The position numbers were made by a program, and so were the translations under genes. The notes under the pieces are model-generated. The model had not been told where the DNA came from, made no database searches, and saw nothing but the letters and a program-made list of their open reading frames with translations. Source: Sipunculus nudus (Eukaryota; Annelida; Sipuncula; Golfingiida; Sipunculidae). Taken from it: 64,000 bases of DNA. The stretch is from NCBI GenBank assembly GCA_026874595.1, contig CM049311.1, positions 10,137,676-10,201,675 of the forward strand, in the 5' to 3' direction. Shown here piece by piece: positions 44,992 to 58,500 of this stretch (the first letter of the stretch is position 1; the number at the start of each line of letters is the position of its first letter).

Positions 44992-45294
44992 TTATGAGTT
45001 TTTATCGGATTTTTCACCATGGCCTTGTGAGCAGGATATCTCTTAAAGGATTCGCTGTAGGAATTTTTTATTTCTTCAGTGAAGATGTATATAAAAAAAA
45101 GTCTTGGTCAAGTTCGAAGATGGGTGACCTTGACCTATTTTTCTTTGTTTAGAGCTGATTCTAGAAAAAACACTTAGAAGCTTATATCTCAGGAATCATT
45201 TGTGGACTTTCAGAAAACTTACTGTGGTCAATGGGACTGATAGTCTGTACCTGCTGCACAATTTTAGTAGCGCCACCTACAATTTCTGATTTTT
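44992..45294 (+). repeat. A-type unit between two C elements
   Basis: About 300 bases matching one unit of the A element at 15925 ('tgtgagcaggatatct', GGTGACCTTGACC, GCGCCACCTACAATTTC). It begins and ends exactly where C elements are inserted. It thus represents the right half of one interrupted unit and the left half of the next. Confidence 0.65.
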
Positions 45295-47742
45295 TAGCGA
45301 ACCTGTGAGCTTATGCGATGGTGCGGCGTCGTCCGTCGTTGCGTCGTGGGGCGTCTTGACATTAACCATAGCTAACTCAAAAACGGCAGGGCTAGTATCA
45401 CCAAATTCTTTGCAAATAATCAGTCATCTGAAAAACTCTATCAGATTTTGTCTATTTTTTTCTAACTGCATTTTCTTAGATTTTATAGGGAAAAAAGCTA
45501 AAAAAAGCTTTAAAAGTCTTCTTCTCTGAAACTGTCCAGCCAAATTGTCCCATATTTCACAGGAATGATCCCTTGAACAATCTCTCTCAAATTTGTTCGA
45601 ATGGTTCCAGTTCGGAGATTTTTGGCCGGGTTACAGGAGGTTGAACTTAGTCATCTGTCCAAAAATGCATATTAAAATTTCAATCTCAGAAACGGTTGGC
45701 GCTATCATCACCAAATTTTATGCCAATGTTGGTCACATGAGTCATATTTGAAATTAAGGTATTGATGGCACCACCTGCATCGGCGTACGGGGTCATCAGT
45801 GCCATTATCATACTGAGGGCTACAAAAATCTTCTTCTCTGAAACCATATGGCTAAATTGTTTATTATCGCACAGAAATTATCCTAGGGTAGTGCTTTCGG
45901 AAGTTTTTTCAAATGGGATCTGTTCAGTGACTTTTGGTTGAGTTATAGGAAGCTGAAATTGGTCATATGCCATAACAGCCCATTTTAGCTCAGTAGCTAC
46001 AAAGATCATCTTCTCAAAAACCACAGGGCCAATTTCTTAAATCTCAAACATTAATTATTCTCAGATGTTCATAATTCAGGTTTGTTCAAATTGTTTTGGT
46101 ACATTGATTTTTGGCTGAGTTACGGGAAGCTAGACTTAGCCAGTTTGCTGCATCTTACTTTATGAGTTATAAACCTGCAAAACGTTTTTCAGCTGACGCC
46201 ATTGAAGCCAGTTTAATATTTTACAAGAATAATCCCCACAATAATTCTTATAATAATAAGTTTTAATGTTTCCACATGAATGATTTTTGGCTGAAATATG
46301 GAGATGGAATTGAGTTATTTTACCATATATGATAGCTGCGTGATGCTGCATGTTACATCTAGCCTGGCACCAGTTTATCAGCATCTATTACATCATGCCA
46401 CTAGACATTTAGATTTCAGGTTAACTGTGGTTAATATTGACAAGAATGTTTTTTTTTAAAAGCTTTTAAAAAATTAGATTTATGATTTTAATAATTCATC
46501 ATACCAGGCAAAGATACAATTATGGATATTCAGCTCTCTGTGGCTATATAAAGACGACTGTACATGGATAATAAACGATTGGTATCCAAACTCAACTTAA
46601 TTCAAGAATTTGCCATCAATGAGATGTACCTGTATTATAATTTTGCATTCAGTATGCATCTTTAAAAATTTTTCATATATTCCTGATTTCTTTTTTTTTA
46701 TAAAAAGTCAGCTGATAAGCATTTTTGTATTGGGAAAATTTATTTAAAGTAATTTCAAGTAGGGACCACTATTGTGAAAAGATGGCAGCACTTGGTTTAC
46801 CATTGGCAGATTGCCAGTGCCTTGATGTTGGCCATTAGCCAAAATGATGATGTCAGCTCTATAAATAGTTTTGGCACAGTGCCAGGATCGGAAGAAGTGC
46901 AGCCAGGTAAGGGTCAAGAGTTCACTCAGTGCAGTAGCTGCATTCTATTTATAGCTTTGGCAGACTGCCCACGGCATCAGATTTGGCACCAAAGTTCAGT
47001 CTGTATCTATTTATAGCTTTGGAAGACTGCCAACTGTGTCAGATTAGGCAACAGGTCAAGAGTTCACTCAGTGCAGCCAGGTACAGGTCAAAAGTTCACC
47101 TAGTTTAGCCAGGTGCAGGTCAAGAGTTCACTCAGTGCAGTAGCTTGTGTCGGGGGCAACTGCCTTACTCACCTAAGCCTGGTCAGCCCAGTGCATCAAA
47201 CTCTCAGGGATGTTTGATGTATTGGCCTGATATTTTGACCTGTCTATATGCTTCTTTGATGGCTTTCTTGTTCACAAGACAGGTGTCGCCACCTACATTG
47301 ACTTTTGCACGGTGAATGCGCCTGCTTATTTCTACAGAGAAATTCTATACATCAGCCTGAAATTGGGCATATTTATACATATCAGGTAGCTTTATAGTGT
47401 ACAAGATTGGTGGCGCCACCTATAATAATTTTTTAACAGTGTATGTCCCTGCTTATTTTGCAGGAGGGGTTTGACATATCAGTCTAACATTGGGCATATG
47501 TATATATGTCTTCATGGTATACAAGACTTGTGGTGCCAGCTACAATCATTTTTGTGTTGTGTGCACCCATGCCAGAATTTCAACGGTGATGTTTGTGTAA
47601 TTGTTTCTTGTTCAAAGTGTTTAGTACTTGCATTATTCATATACATGTTACACATGTTCTTGAAAAGTAATGGTCCAGCATGGAAGCATTATACCTTATG
47701 TAATCCCATTGCACAGGTTCGCATTAGGCCTGAAGGCCTTGT
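45295..47742 (+). mobile_element. C-family element, copy 2
   Basis: Starts TAGCGAACCTGTGAGC with 'gcgtcgtccgtcgttgcgtcg', ends CACAGGTTCGC, hairpin, GGCCTTGT. It is shorter than copy 1 by about 650 bases but inserted at the same position of the A unit (GATTTTT then AATGAATTTTTATC). The identical position suggests tandem duplication of a nested A+C block rather than two insertions. Confidence 0.68.
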
Positions 47743-48056
47743 TAATGAATTTTTATCAGATTTTTCAATTTTGGCCTTTTGTGCAGGATATCTCCAACAG
47801 TATTCAACACAGGAACTTCATTTCTTCAGTGCTATTGCATATTTACAAAATCTTGGTCAAGTTCAAAGATGGGTGATCTTGACCTACTTTTCAAGGTCAC
47901 AGAGCTTAGAATAGAAAAAAAAACTTAGGGAGCTTATTTCTCAGGAAGCATTTGATGGATTGTTATGAAACATGGTACATACTTCTCCAATTTAAATTTA
48001 TAACTAATTATCAGCATAGTTTCACAATGCAATGCTTACAGATACTGGCCTATTTT

Positions 48057-50859
48057 TAGCTCAGCTGACTATAAGTCATCTGAGCTATAGTCGTGGTCCA
48101 TTGTCCGTCGTCCGTCCGTCTCTGTCCGTCCGTCCGTCCGTCCGTCCGTCTGGATGTCCGTCCGTAAGACTGCCACGTTTCGACACCGTTGGACCTACGA
48201 ATCTGAAATTCGGCATGCTGTTAGATGTCCCCAAAATCTCCTACCATGCCGAAAATTGGGTCAATAGGACTTCATTCCTTCGAGATATTAAGGAAAAACC
48301 TCAATTTTTTATTAGAAATTTATTTTCACACTTCAGGACTACCTAATATCAAAACCACTCATCTGGTTTTCTTCATATTTACCATAAATATTCCTCTATA
48401 TAGTTCCTATGTACATGCCAGATATTAAGTCAGTATTATATAATTTAAAAAAGTTATGGGCCCAAACATAATGGACTTTGTAAAAAAATCAGGAAGATAT
48501 TTGGTCACTTAAGACCAAAAGTGTTAAAGGTAGGGACTTTTTTCCAGTAATACAACTTTAATTAATCAAAATTTAATTGTATACCAAAAATTAGATCAAA
48601 ATCTGTTAAATTTTTTTAAATATTGGCAAAAATATAAAATTGGTACCTTAAATTTTGCCCAACTTTGGCCACGGCACGTTTTTTTCCTGTAAGTACTGTG
48701 GATTTAATTTTCACAGCATGTATACATAAGGATTTAATCTGTTGAAATCTGAAATTTGAAAATAAAAGCTGGAAAATTAGGCTAGTTATTGAATTTTTTT
48801 GGAGGCTCTTGTTGTATTCCCTTACATTGTCAAGCAGTCCACTTTGATGACTGTAGGTCATTCAGTGCACATCTCTATGCTCCCCAGGGTGTTGGCATAA
48901 TTTTAGATGTCCCCAAAATCTCCTACCATACCGAAAATTGGGTCATTAGGACTTCGTTCCTTCGAAATATTAAGGGAAAAAAAACTCCGTTTTCCATAAA
49001 AAAAAAGCCATTGTTACACTTCAAGGCTGCCTAATATCAAAACCACTGATTTGTTTTTGATCTCATTTAGTATTCACATTCTTTCATACATTTTCTATGA
49101 ACATACAAAAAATTAGGTCAGTATTGGGTATTATTTTGAAGTTATGGGCCAAAACAATGCAATTTTTTTTAAAAATCAGGAAATATATTTACTCACCTAA
49201 CATGAGAATTGCTGAACTTGGAGACTTTTTCTCTGGAATATAACTTTATTTAATCAAGATTCAATTGTTTACTCAAAATAGATCTGAATTTTGCAAAATT
49301 TTCAAGTTATTAGCATTTATAAAAAATCAATACATTAAATTTTGTCCAACTTTGGCACTGTTGATTTAATTTTCACAGCATATATACATAAATATTTAAT
49401 CTTTTAAAATCTGAAATTTCAAAGAAATTGATTGGTAAGAATAGCTTTCATTCATGTTTTCATACACCATGTCAAGTGTTGTTTACATCTAGCCCACCTA
49501 GTAGTACAGCCTTCACTTGCATTATGTAACCCACCCCAGGCAGCTTGCCTTGGGTCAGCCTGGCCACTACCAGCAGGCTTCCCCTCTGCCCTGCACTCCC
49601 CCCCCCCCCCCCCCAGATGGTGCATAAACTAGATGAATGTTATTATTTTCTGTATTTGATTCATTCTTATTCTAGGCTATGCTACATTTTAGATTTTGTA
49701 TTGTACCACCAGGGTTACAATGATTAAAGTGTACATTTAATTGTGTCCACAAAGTGGTGTATTGCTATGAAAGTGTGGATGTTCATGAGATAAGTAATTC
49801 CTTACTTCAGAAGAGTAAAAACTTTACCAGGTGTGAATTTGACTATTAATTCCAGTAATAAATTAAAACTGGGATAGTTATTAGCACAATGATATTTTTT
49901 GTCCCTCATTCAACCAACAGTGTGTATACTTTATTTGAAAAGATGTTTTATTTTATCAAATTTACTTTTATTTTATTTTGGTGAATAAAATTAAGCATGT
50001 ACTGAAAACTCCAACGTGCAAAACTTTTTAATAGTGATTCAAGGAATATTCTTGTAGATGCCATGTTGTGGCATTATTTTCTTTTAAATTCAGTTTAAAC
50101 ATTTATGATTTAAAAATAATAAAATATATGTGTATGCATAATATGACCCAATATGGCTTCACTCTGGATATATGATGATTGCAACTTTTGCAACAATTCT
50201 AATATTTTAACTTATAGTTTCAGTTTTTTACTCTGTATAAATAATGATTGCAACTTTTGCAACAATTCTAATATTTTAACTTATATTTTTCAGGTTTTTT
50301 TATTAAAAATTTATAAAACCTGTAAATAAAAAAATGATTCAGATAAAAACTTCTTAATGGAAAAAGTGGATATGCTTAAAAAAATAGGATTATATATAAA
50401 CTTAAATGCATTATTCCCTTGAAAGTGAAATAAAGGTATTAGTCCATTCTGTCCACTTGCCTGTCCATCTGTAAATTTTCATATGCATCACAGTATCTCA
50501 AAATTTTACTGTTTTTCTTCATGACAGTCTTGTCAGAGTATTAGTTTGCAATCATATATTTATCATCATTCTACTACTGCTTATTACTGCTGTCATTGCA
50601 TTCATATTTGCTCAAATATATCACAATTTTCAACCCCTCCTAAATAAATAAAAAATAAACCACTATATTTGACTCTATTAATCCATCAGTCAGGTAATTT
50701 TATTTATCATTTACTCACATATTACATTACATTCCTTTATAATAGCCCAACATGTCCATGATATTCATAAGCTTTATCGACTCGATATAGTATCACAGTG
50801 GAGAAACATTTATAGTCCAATCACGATCAGCTGAGCGCCGTGACCCATGGGTCCCTTGT
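48057..50859 (+). mobile_element. B-family element, copy without the nested insertion
   Basis: Starts TAGCTCAGCTGACT with a (CCGT)n tract at about 48105-48150 and ends GACCCATGGGTCCCTTGT. It matches 21732-23128 and then 25777 to 27546 with only scattered differences. It lacks about 440 bases (equivalent of about 26813-27249) and has an extra tandem copy of about 70 bases near 50222-50290. It is itself inserted into a D-type unit. Confidence 0.75.
49599..49614. repeat. Poly-C tract inside the B element
   Basis: Run of about 16 C in the B copy at 48057. The related copy near 25927 has 'ccccccaccccc' instead, so the run has expanded or been homogenised after the copies separated. Confidence 0.85.
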
Positions 50860-51190
50860 TTGGTCTGTGGGCGCTAAATGACCACTTACAGATCAATTTT
50901 GCGTTTCATCTCAGTTGACCTACTTTTGACCATATGACAGATCCTGAACATAGAAATTTTCATGAAAAACTCAAATTTTTATGAAAAAATGCATATGTAT
51001 GGACTTTTTTTCACAATGCCTGCTGATACTGGCCTGATTTTTTGTGTGTTGCTTGATAATGACCCGTTACAGATCGAGTTTGCATTTTGTCCTGGTTGAT
51101 CTACTTTTGACCATATGGCAGATCCTGAACTTAAAAAATTTTACAAAATTTAACAAATATTTCAAATTTGCTCCAGGTTGGGGCATTTGT
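50860..51190 (-). repeat. D-type units flanking the B element
   Basis: Carries the D-family phrases in the orientation opposite to the array at 58185: 'gttgacctacttttgaccat' and 'gatactggcctgatttttt'. The same unit continues on the left of the B element (about 48020-48056, 'gatactggcctattttt'), so the B copy split it. Confidence 0.6.
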
Positions 51191-51247
51191 GGCTTTCCGA
51201 CACAACTAGTTTTATCAACAACTGAGAAAAAGATAAGCTTCACATCA

Positions 51248-51446
51248 GAAGTAGATCCGGGGGGGGGGGGGGTTCCGGACCCCCCCTTTTCCACCCAAAG
51301 CAATCTTTTTAAGGGGTTTTAGAGGAAATTTTGTGGCCTGGACCCCCCCCCCCCCTTCCAGACCTGATGACCTTTTTTTAGGATTTTCATTATTCCTCCT
51401 GGGTTGGACCCCCCCCCCCCTTTTTCTAAATCCTGGATCCGCCCCT
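51248..51446 (-). mobile_element. G/C-tract element with GGGGCGGATCCAGGATTT-type end
   Basis: Right end, read on the - strand, GCAGGGGCGGATCCAGG, a terminus found in many aquatic invertebrate genomes and resembling hAT ends. The body holds runs of 12-14 G or C at about 51258, 51344 and 51409. The left end is decayed. The G runs could form quadruplexes on one strand. Confidence 0.45.
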
Positions 51447-51669
51447 GCACATGTTCCAAAAGTTGGAAACATACATTGCACATCACCCTGCATAAAGGTA
51501 TTTTCCACATGATGTGACACATGCTGGACACACAAAAATTGCAAAGTATGCCATTCTTGTTCCTGTTATAGCAAGAGAGAAATAGTATATATCAATCAAA
51601 TTTTTTTTAAAGAAAAAAAAAGTAAAATAAAAAGTGAATAAGGAGTAATTAGAATCATTTTCAGTCAAT

Positions 51670-54600
51670 CCTAAAAAAAAAAGGGCAACAGTGATGTGGC
51701 AGGCCTTGGAAGACGATATTCAAACATTGTAGCCTTGAATATTAACATTTAGTTCTGAGTAAACTTCATGGAACATGTTTTATGATATTGCTGCCTTTGA
51801 CTCTGAATTCAATGAAGAACATCCTTATTCCCCCCATGCTGTATGTTGATTTACAGACATCTTTCAAACTCCAAAGACAGCCATGTGGTCTTATGTTATA
51901 TATATCCTAGTGTAAACAACAAATATGCTAAGAAACTCAATGAAACACTCATTCTGAGATTATGAAGGGATTTACACCAACATTCTGTCACTTGGAGAAT
52001 TAAGCTTTGCTGACCTAAAACAAAATTTTAATAACATCCATTATACCGTTCTTCAGATATCTTGCAGGTACACAGAAGTGAGTGAAAACAACCCTTGCTT
52101 TGCACAAGGATAAATAGAGGAGACAAAATCCGAGGTTTGACATATTTATTCTACATATAAAATGTATGTACAAAATCGCAGCCATGTAGAAACTGTACAA
52201 ATAACTAGTGACTTAATCAGCTGCTTGTATTTAATACTCAATGTTTATGGACAACACACTATAAACCATGTAGTTTGGTTTAACAGCACCCTGTATGGTA
52301 GAAGTATGCATACTAATCAATGATCAATCTATTTTTATATGCTTATTAGTTAATCTATTAAAATAATTCGATATCAGAACAAACCTGGGTTTTGTATAAC
52401 ATTTTTTTAAGTATGAAAATGACAAATCATAAAAGTAGTTTTTGTGTATTTTTTTCAAACATTTGCATATGTTAATTCAAAATATTTAGAATGTGCATAT
52501 GAACTATGTTTAATTTATAAGCAACTGTGCACTGCACTTGCTTAGGGGCAAGTACTTTCTGAAATTTCTCTATTATCAATACGAATATTTTGTGCATGAA
52601 GCGATGTGTCAAACATACATATACAGCATAAAAGTGACAAAAGTCATCTTAATAAAAAGGAGTCCTGCCTGGCCAAACACCAGGTTTTAGCATAACAATA
52701 TAAGCATCTAAAACATGAAATCTGTAAATCTCCTCATAGTTACTAGTTAAAAATATTTACCAAATTGGAAATATATTTTTGTTTAAAATTGTTGAAATGT
52801 TCTTATGTATAATTTATAATTAGGATGAATCAATGAAGAAATTGTGCTGATTAATACAAATAAAATATTATCAAGATTAAAGATTTCACTATGAAAATTG
52901 TGCTGATGTATGATAAAAAAAAATATTCATATTAGAGATTTCTTTTTCCTCATGCCTGAGATACTAAAATAAATTTTAAATTAGGATCAGCTGAGTGTTC
53001 TATATTTTCTATTTGGATACCTGACACATGTTTAAGCAATAGTTGTAACTGTACAGGTGACACACTACAGTAAAAACTATATAAATAAATATATACCAAA
53101 TGTATATATATACAAGATCTATCTGATAAGCCTTGGGCTAAACATACATAAACTGTAGCAAAAATCACACATCCACAATTTTGTTAACTCTTAGCATGGC
53201 TATGTACAGAAAACCCTGTTTTGGAACAGGTCATCTCACACAAGAACTACATGATCTAACACATAAATTAATAGGCCATACAAAGAGTATGAAAACGCTT
53301 ATAAACCATGCATAGTAAAGCATATATAAATATATTAAAAAGAAATGCATCACTGTTCAGTTTTCCTTGCATAGAATCATACACTTGTACAGCTCGTCTT
53401 AATCAACCTGCATGTATTACACTTCTCCAACATCCCAGGAGTTAACTACACAACATTTGCTTTCCATATTAAATAATTAGGTCTGTACCTGTTTATACAG
53501 TTTAATTAATGTACCTGAACACATCAAAACTGGAGTCAGAAAGTCATATGAGCAAGTGAACTAACATCGGTCAATATCAACATTCACAATTTTAGACTGA
53601 CTGACAACTTTGCCATGAAATCATGTAACGGGCCATTCTGCAGCAGTTAATACTGCTCTGATAAACATCATTTGACAAATCCTGAATGACCGACTGGTAC
53701 ATGGTAATAAAGTTACTATGGAAAATGTGGCATTGAATGTGCCCTGTATTTAAAATCAAATTTTCTCTTGGAAATTCTCATTCTGCAACCAGGTGTCACA
53801 AGTTTTGGAAGAGAAGCACATTATTTTCTGTAGATTACTCCGACCCTGTTTGTTGCACAGAAAGCACAGTGAGTTCTGTGATCATTACATCTGATCCAGC
53901 GCTGTACTGCTGTGCCTCCCAAGCTGCATGTGGCCTATCTCAAACAAACAATACTGTGGTTAATCTGGAAGTTTCAAGACAACTAAGCATCTTCACATCT
54001 ATGGTCAAATCAGCTCTGAAAGTTATAACAATCCATGTCCATTCTACTTAAATCAGTTCGCATTCAACCTTTTAATAGATGTAATTGGAACCTGCCACAA
54101 TGAAATCTGCTGAACAGGTGCAGTGGTACACAATTTACAGTTGCCACCTGTTAGACTGTTGCAATTAGAATAAAGTCAATAAATTAAATTCTGTTTTTAT
54201 ACCATCTGTTGAACAGATGTAATGTGAATCTGTCCATATACCAACTGCTGAACAGCCCTAACAGGAATTTGTCTAGATACCATCTGTTGAACAGTTGTAA
54301 TGTGAATCTGTCGATATACCATCTGTTGAACAGCTCTAACAGGAATTTGTCTATATACCATCTGTTGAACATTTGTAATGGGAATCTGTCCAGATACCAT
54401 CTGCTGAACAGTTGTAATGGGAATCTGTCCAGATACCATTTGCTGAACAGTCGTAATGGCTGGCAACTGTCAATATACTATCTGTTGAACAGCTGTAATA
54501 GGAATCTTTTCCATATGCTATTTCCTTTGGGAATAGGTGCATATTTGCCACCTTCTGAACATTTGCAATGGGAATGAAGTCCACACATCCTCCCAGCTGC

Positions 54601-55235
54601 TTAACAGGTGTAATGGGGATCAGTTCCTACTAGCCACCTTGAGTAGACCATGAGACAGATATAATGATAACTGGCTAACTGACATTACCACTGCTCACTA
54701 TGTGAACAATTCCATGTACAGTTTGATGAACAGGTTTCATAGGATCCTGTTCACATATCTCCTCTACACATATAACAGGTATGAAGTAGTATGTGTATAT
54801 TAACAGACTTCATTCCAAGACCATGTACAGAGTTTAATGTCTTGCTTTTAAAGAACAGTTTGTTAACTGTATTATCTTCTCATTGTAGGATCTTAACAAA
54901 ATTCTTCTTGTATACTTTCAGAGCTACATTCCTCTTATTTTGTCCGCATTTGTGTTCAAAATATAAATAAAGCAGGGGTTTTGTTCTGACTCCAAGAACA
55001 CCAAACATATCTACAGACTGTGAACTTCAACTTTCTTGGCACACCAAACTACTCAGATAATCCATGTTACCAGACCTGCAACAAACAATGCTTCACTTCA
55101 ATGAGATCTGAGATACACCTTTGTTTTTCCAAAAAAACTTGGTTGTATAAAGCCATTTCCCCCTCCAGTGATGGAGAGTATTTTGGTCCAAGATCTCCAG
55201 TACAAAGTCTTCAGTTGTTTTTGTCATTGCAACAC
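51670..55235 (-). other. 3' flank or long 3' UTR of the SIAE-like gene
   Basis: AT-rich DNA with no recognisable exon; it includes the 39-bp minisatellite. AATAAA on the - strand occurs at about 52150-52145, a candidate poly(A) signal giving a 3 kb 3' UTR. No nearer canonical signal was obvious; an ATTAAA-like variant near 54830 is possible. Confidence 0.3.
54201..54516. repeat. 39-bp minisatellite (8 units), both strands largely open
   Basis: Units start at 54201, 54240, 54279, 54318, 54357, 54396, 54435 (42 bp) and 54477 (40 bp); each begins 'accatctgttgaacag' or close to it. The first units alternate between two types, with 'tgtgaatctgtc' or 'caggaatttgtc'. Decayed units extend to about 54060 and 54640. 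Because 39 is a multiple of 3, frames stay open on both strands (13-residue repeats), but nothing shows they are translated. It lies 3' of the SIAE-like stop, so possibly in its 3' UTR. Confidence 0.88.
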
Positions 55236-55544
55236 TCATATCAAGCGAACCTCCTTGTGTGAAAATTTTTGCTGCTGTTTTGCGTTACTTTTGAGACCGT
55301 AATAAATATATGGTGGAGCAGGGAGTTGGGTGTCTCTGTCATATACTGCGCACATTTTGTAAGCGCATGGAGTCTCACGCCACAAGTAACGCAAGGCAGT
55401 TATGTGTGACTTGGAACACTGATTCCAGGATATTATGATGCTGTTTGTATCGTGTGATATGATCTTTGATGGTACCCACTCCAGTCCTTGTAACTTTCGG
55501 TTTGAGGAGTAACAGAAGGCAGTACTGCTATTTGTGCAACAAAG
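55236..55544 (-). CDS. SIAE-like exon 11 (last) with stop TGA
   Basis: 309 nt from acceptor tttcag. It encodes CCTNSSTAFCYSS, a beta-rich stretch, ALRYLWRETPCAYKMC and LPAPPY, then a basic tail ending VRLI and TGA at 55238-55236. The Cys pattern (PCAYKMC for human PCEYKQC) fits the family's C-terminal disulfides. Confidence 0.94.
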   Translation of the reverse strand, partial: LCCTNSSTAFCYSSNRKLQGLEWVPSKIISHDTNSIIISWNQCSKSHITALRYLWRETPCAYKMCAVYDRDTQLPAPPYIYYGLKSNAKQQQKFSHKEVRLI

Positions 55545-58500
55545 CTGAAAAAAGTACCAGAAAAATATTAATAATTTTATTAAATACATTACAATGAAAA
55601 GTTGTGTCTTTAAAGAACAATATTTTACTTAAAAGAAAAACACGAGTGACACTTTTAAAGAATAGAGATCTTATATGAAGCCTGATTAACTGAAATCTTT
55701 TAAATTTGGTAAATCAGACATGTTGATATTTTACAAATATAATTATTGAAGACACAACATTTCTTTAGCAAATTGGTCACATGACTTGGTCATTAACTAG
55801 GGTCAGTGACTGCACAATCAACTCAGTCTTCAGAACACATACTTTTTTTTAGAAAAGAGCTCTTACTTACAAAACAGATACTTCAAAGACCCCATGCTAT
55901 ATATATAAGCATAAAGTTTTCAATTTGTCTGCTTGCATGAGCACACTTTAAATGTTCACCTTATGGTATGTTTTGGTTACCATATTGCAAATTTGGGACT
56001 TTCAAAATAGAATACTTTAAAAAGACTGGCCTACACCTTACCTCAAATCCTGTTTTATTCATAACTGTTATAAATGGTGTGTCATATGTAATTTCCAGTG
56101 TTTTGTCTTTGCGGGACGCGGTGTAAGAAGCGGGCAATGGACCCTGGTATCTGTAGCTCTCTTTCTTGTAGGCCACTGCCAGAGCCCCTCTCAGAAGGCG
56201 ACGGGCGATCTCATGTTTGTTACGGGGATTTATCCTGAAAAAAAACATGAAACAGGAAAAATTTATTCTAAATCATATTTCTCAATAAATTATGCATTTG
56301 AGTAAAAAATAGGTTAAGCAGGTGTGAACCTGAAAATAAAATGTAAATAGCAAATCTGTATTAGAGGGTAAATGCTGCTGATGTTGAAAAATATGACTCG
56401 GAATGTTCATGTTATGCCATTTTCTGTGGTACTATATGCAGAGCTAAAAATATAATAGTGATATTAATTAATATGGTGCCTTTGGTAATGACATTTCAGT
56501 GAACCCTTGAAGCTGAGGGAAATTTTCTGGAATGGTTTGAACAAAGGATCTACAAACACTTCTGCAAATATTCCATGTATTCTTGAACAGTTTACTCATA
56601 ATTCACTTTTACTGTCCATTGATTAATGTTCACATAAACCTATGATTATACTGAACTAATTTTTTTACACGTTTCTTAAACTGAGGTGAAACAAATTTCC
56701 TGCATTGGCAATAAAATATTTTTTAACAGCTTTACAATTTCAATTTTACAATTTAATCTGCCAAAAACATTCTTGTGACATAATTGACCATTTCTTCACC
56801 TGAGAAGCATTTGATTTTCAAACCAATAAAAATGATAGCAGTATTTATGGGAGTGACCATGAATCCATATTTACCGTGGCGACTTTTGATCAGGCAAATC
56901 CACAGCCACAGCCATGAATGCATCCTGGAGCTCAGGATTTGGCACAAATCCAAAGTCAGCCGTCTGTTGCCAACGGATATCTGTGAAGCCATAACTGAGG
57001 AAATGTCCCTCTCGATTAGCAGACAACTGTAAAAGGTCCAGAAAAAACATAAATTTTGCGTATATGTACTTAACACCAGGGGTAGACAAACCACAGCCCA
57101 CTGGCAATGTGTGGCCCATGATGTTCAATTGTGTGGCCTGCAAAGTCACAGATATTTTTGAATGGCATACTCAACTGAACTTTTATGACAATAAGTTGCA
57201 AACAGAATCAGAATAAATTTACAAACAGTATTATTCTGAGGTCTTCAAGATGTATATTTCACATATATTTAAAATATAAAAACTGCATTCTTGCATGAAC
57301 ATAAAATTTATTATTTTCGATCATCAAAACAACGCCTGCTAGATATTTTTTGGATGGATGGTCCATGTGGCCCTGATGGAGAAAAATTAAGCCAATCTCC
57401 ATAATAAATTTTATTTATTAGCACTTCAACGATATATTTATTGTAGTGGCCAGTTCTGTATAATTCTTCATTCAGATTTTTTTTTTTTAATTTTATTGAT
57501 ACATAATAAAATTCCTTGTTTTCAACCACATTGCATTCTGCCAGTATTAATGATAATTATACTGCTTTGTATAATTCATGCTATAACTTCATAAACGTTG
57601 CTGTATATTTTCAGTATTGCATGTTGTTCAAGATCATACCTGGACAAATCCAAATGGTACTGTGTGACCACTAGTTCTCTTGAACGCTGTCTTCCAGTGT
57701 TGAACCATGGTGGGGAAAGTACAGTTGTATTCTCTGGATAAATGCAGGGCATCACTCTCACCTGGACATACACAGAATATTATTATTGCACAATCATATT
57801 CAAAATACATATATGAATGTATTCTAAAACATTTCTAATAAAATCTCATTTGGTAAGTATATTTGTTCATTTTGAAATGTTTTTATCAAGATAGATTCTG
57901 AATATTTATATAAATCATTGAAATCATTTATAACAGGGATAGTCCTAGAGCACAGAAGTCTGTGTCACATACAGCGTGACTGCATGACTGAAAAGTAAAC
58001 AATTTAAATGTTTGAATATATGTCACAGAAATATAATTTATGTCATAAATTATCACTGAGCATTAGTTTATCTATCCAAAATAATCCTCAGCTTGTAATA
58101 AATTTTGTAATTCCAATGTAACTGAATTTTTGAGGAAGGATAAATTGGTGATAAATGGTATAACACTGACATTTATTTGACAAACTAGATGTGTCGGAAC
58201 GACACGAATGCCCCCGTCTGGGGCATATAGAAACATTTGTTAAATTTTGAAAAATTTTTTAAGTTCAGGAGGTGTCGTATGGTCAAAAGTAGGTCAACAA
58301 GGGCAAAATGCAAACTCATTCTGTAACGGGTCATTATCAAGCAACACACCAAAAATCAGGCCAGTATCTGCAGGCATTGTGAAAAAAAGTCCATACATGT
58401 GCATTTTCCATAAAAATTTCTGTCTTTCATGAAATTTCCTAGGTTTAGGAGCCGTAAAACAATCAAAAGTAGGTCAACTGGGACGAAACGCGAACTCGAT

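Noticed and set aside
54184-54577. Repeat protein encoded by the 39-bp minisatellite
   Set aside because: Open on both strands simply because the unit length is a multiple of three. No start context, splice sites or homology.
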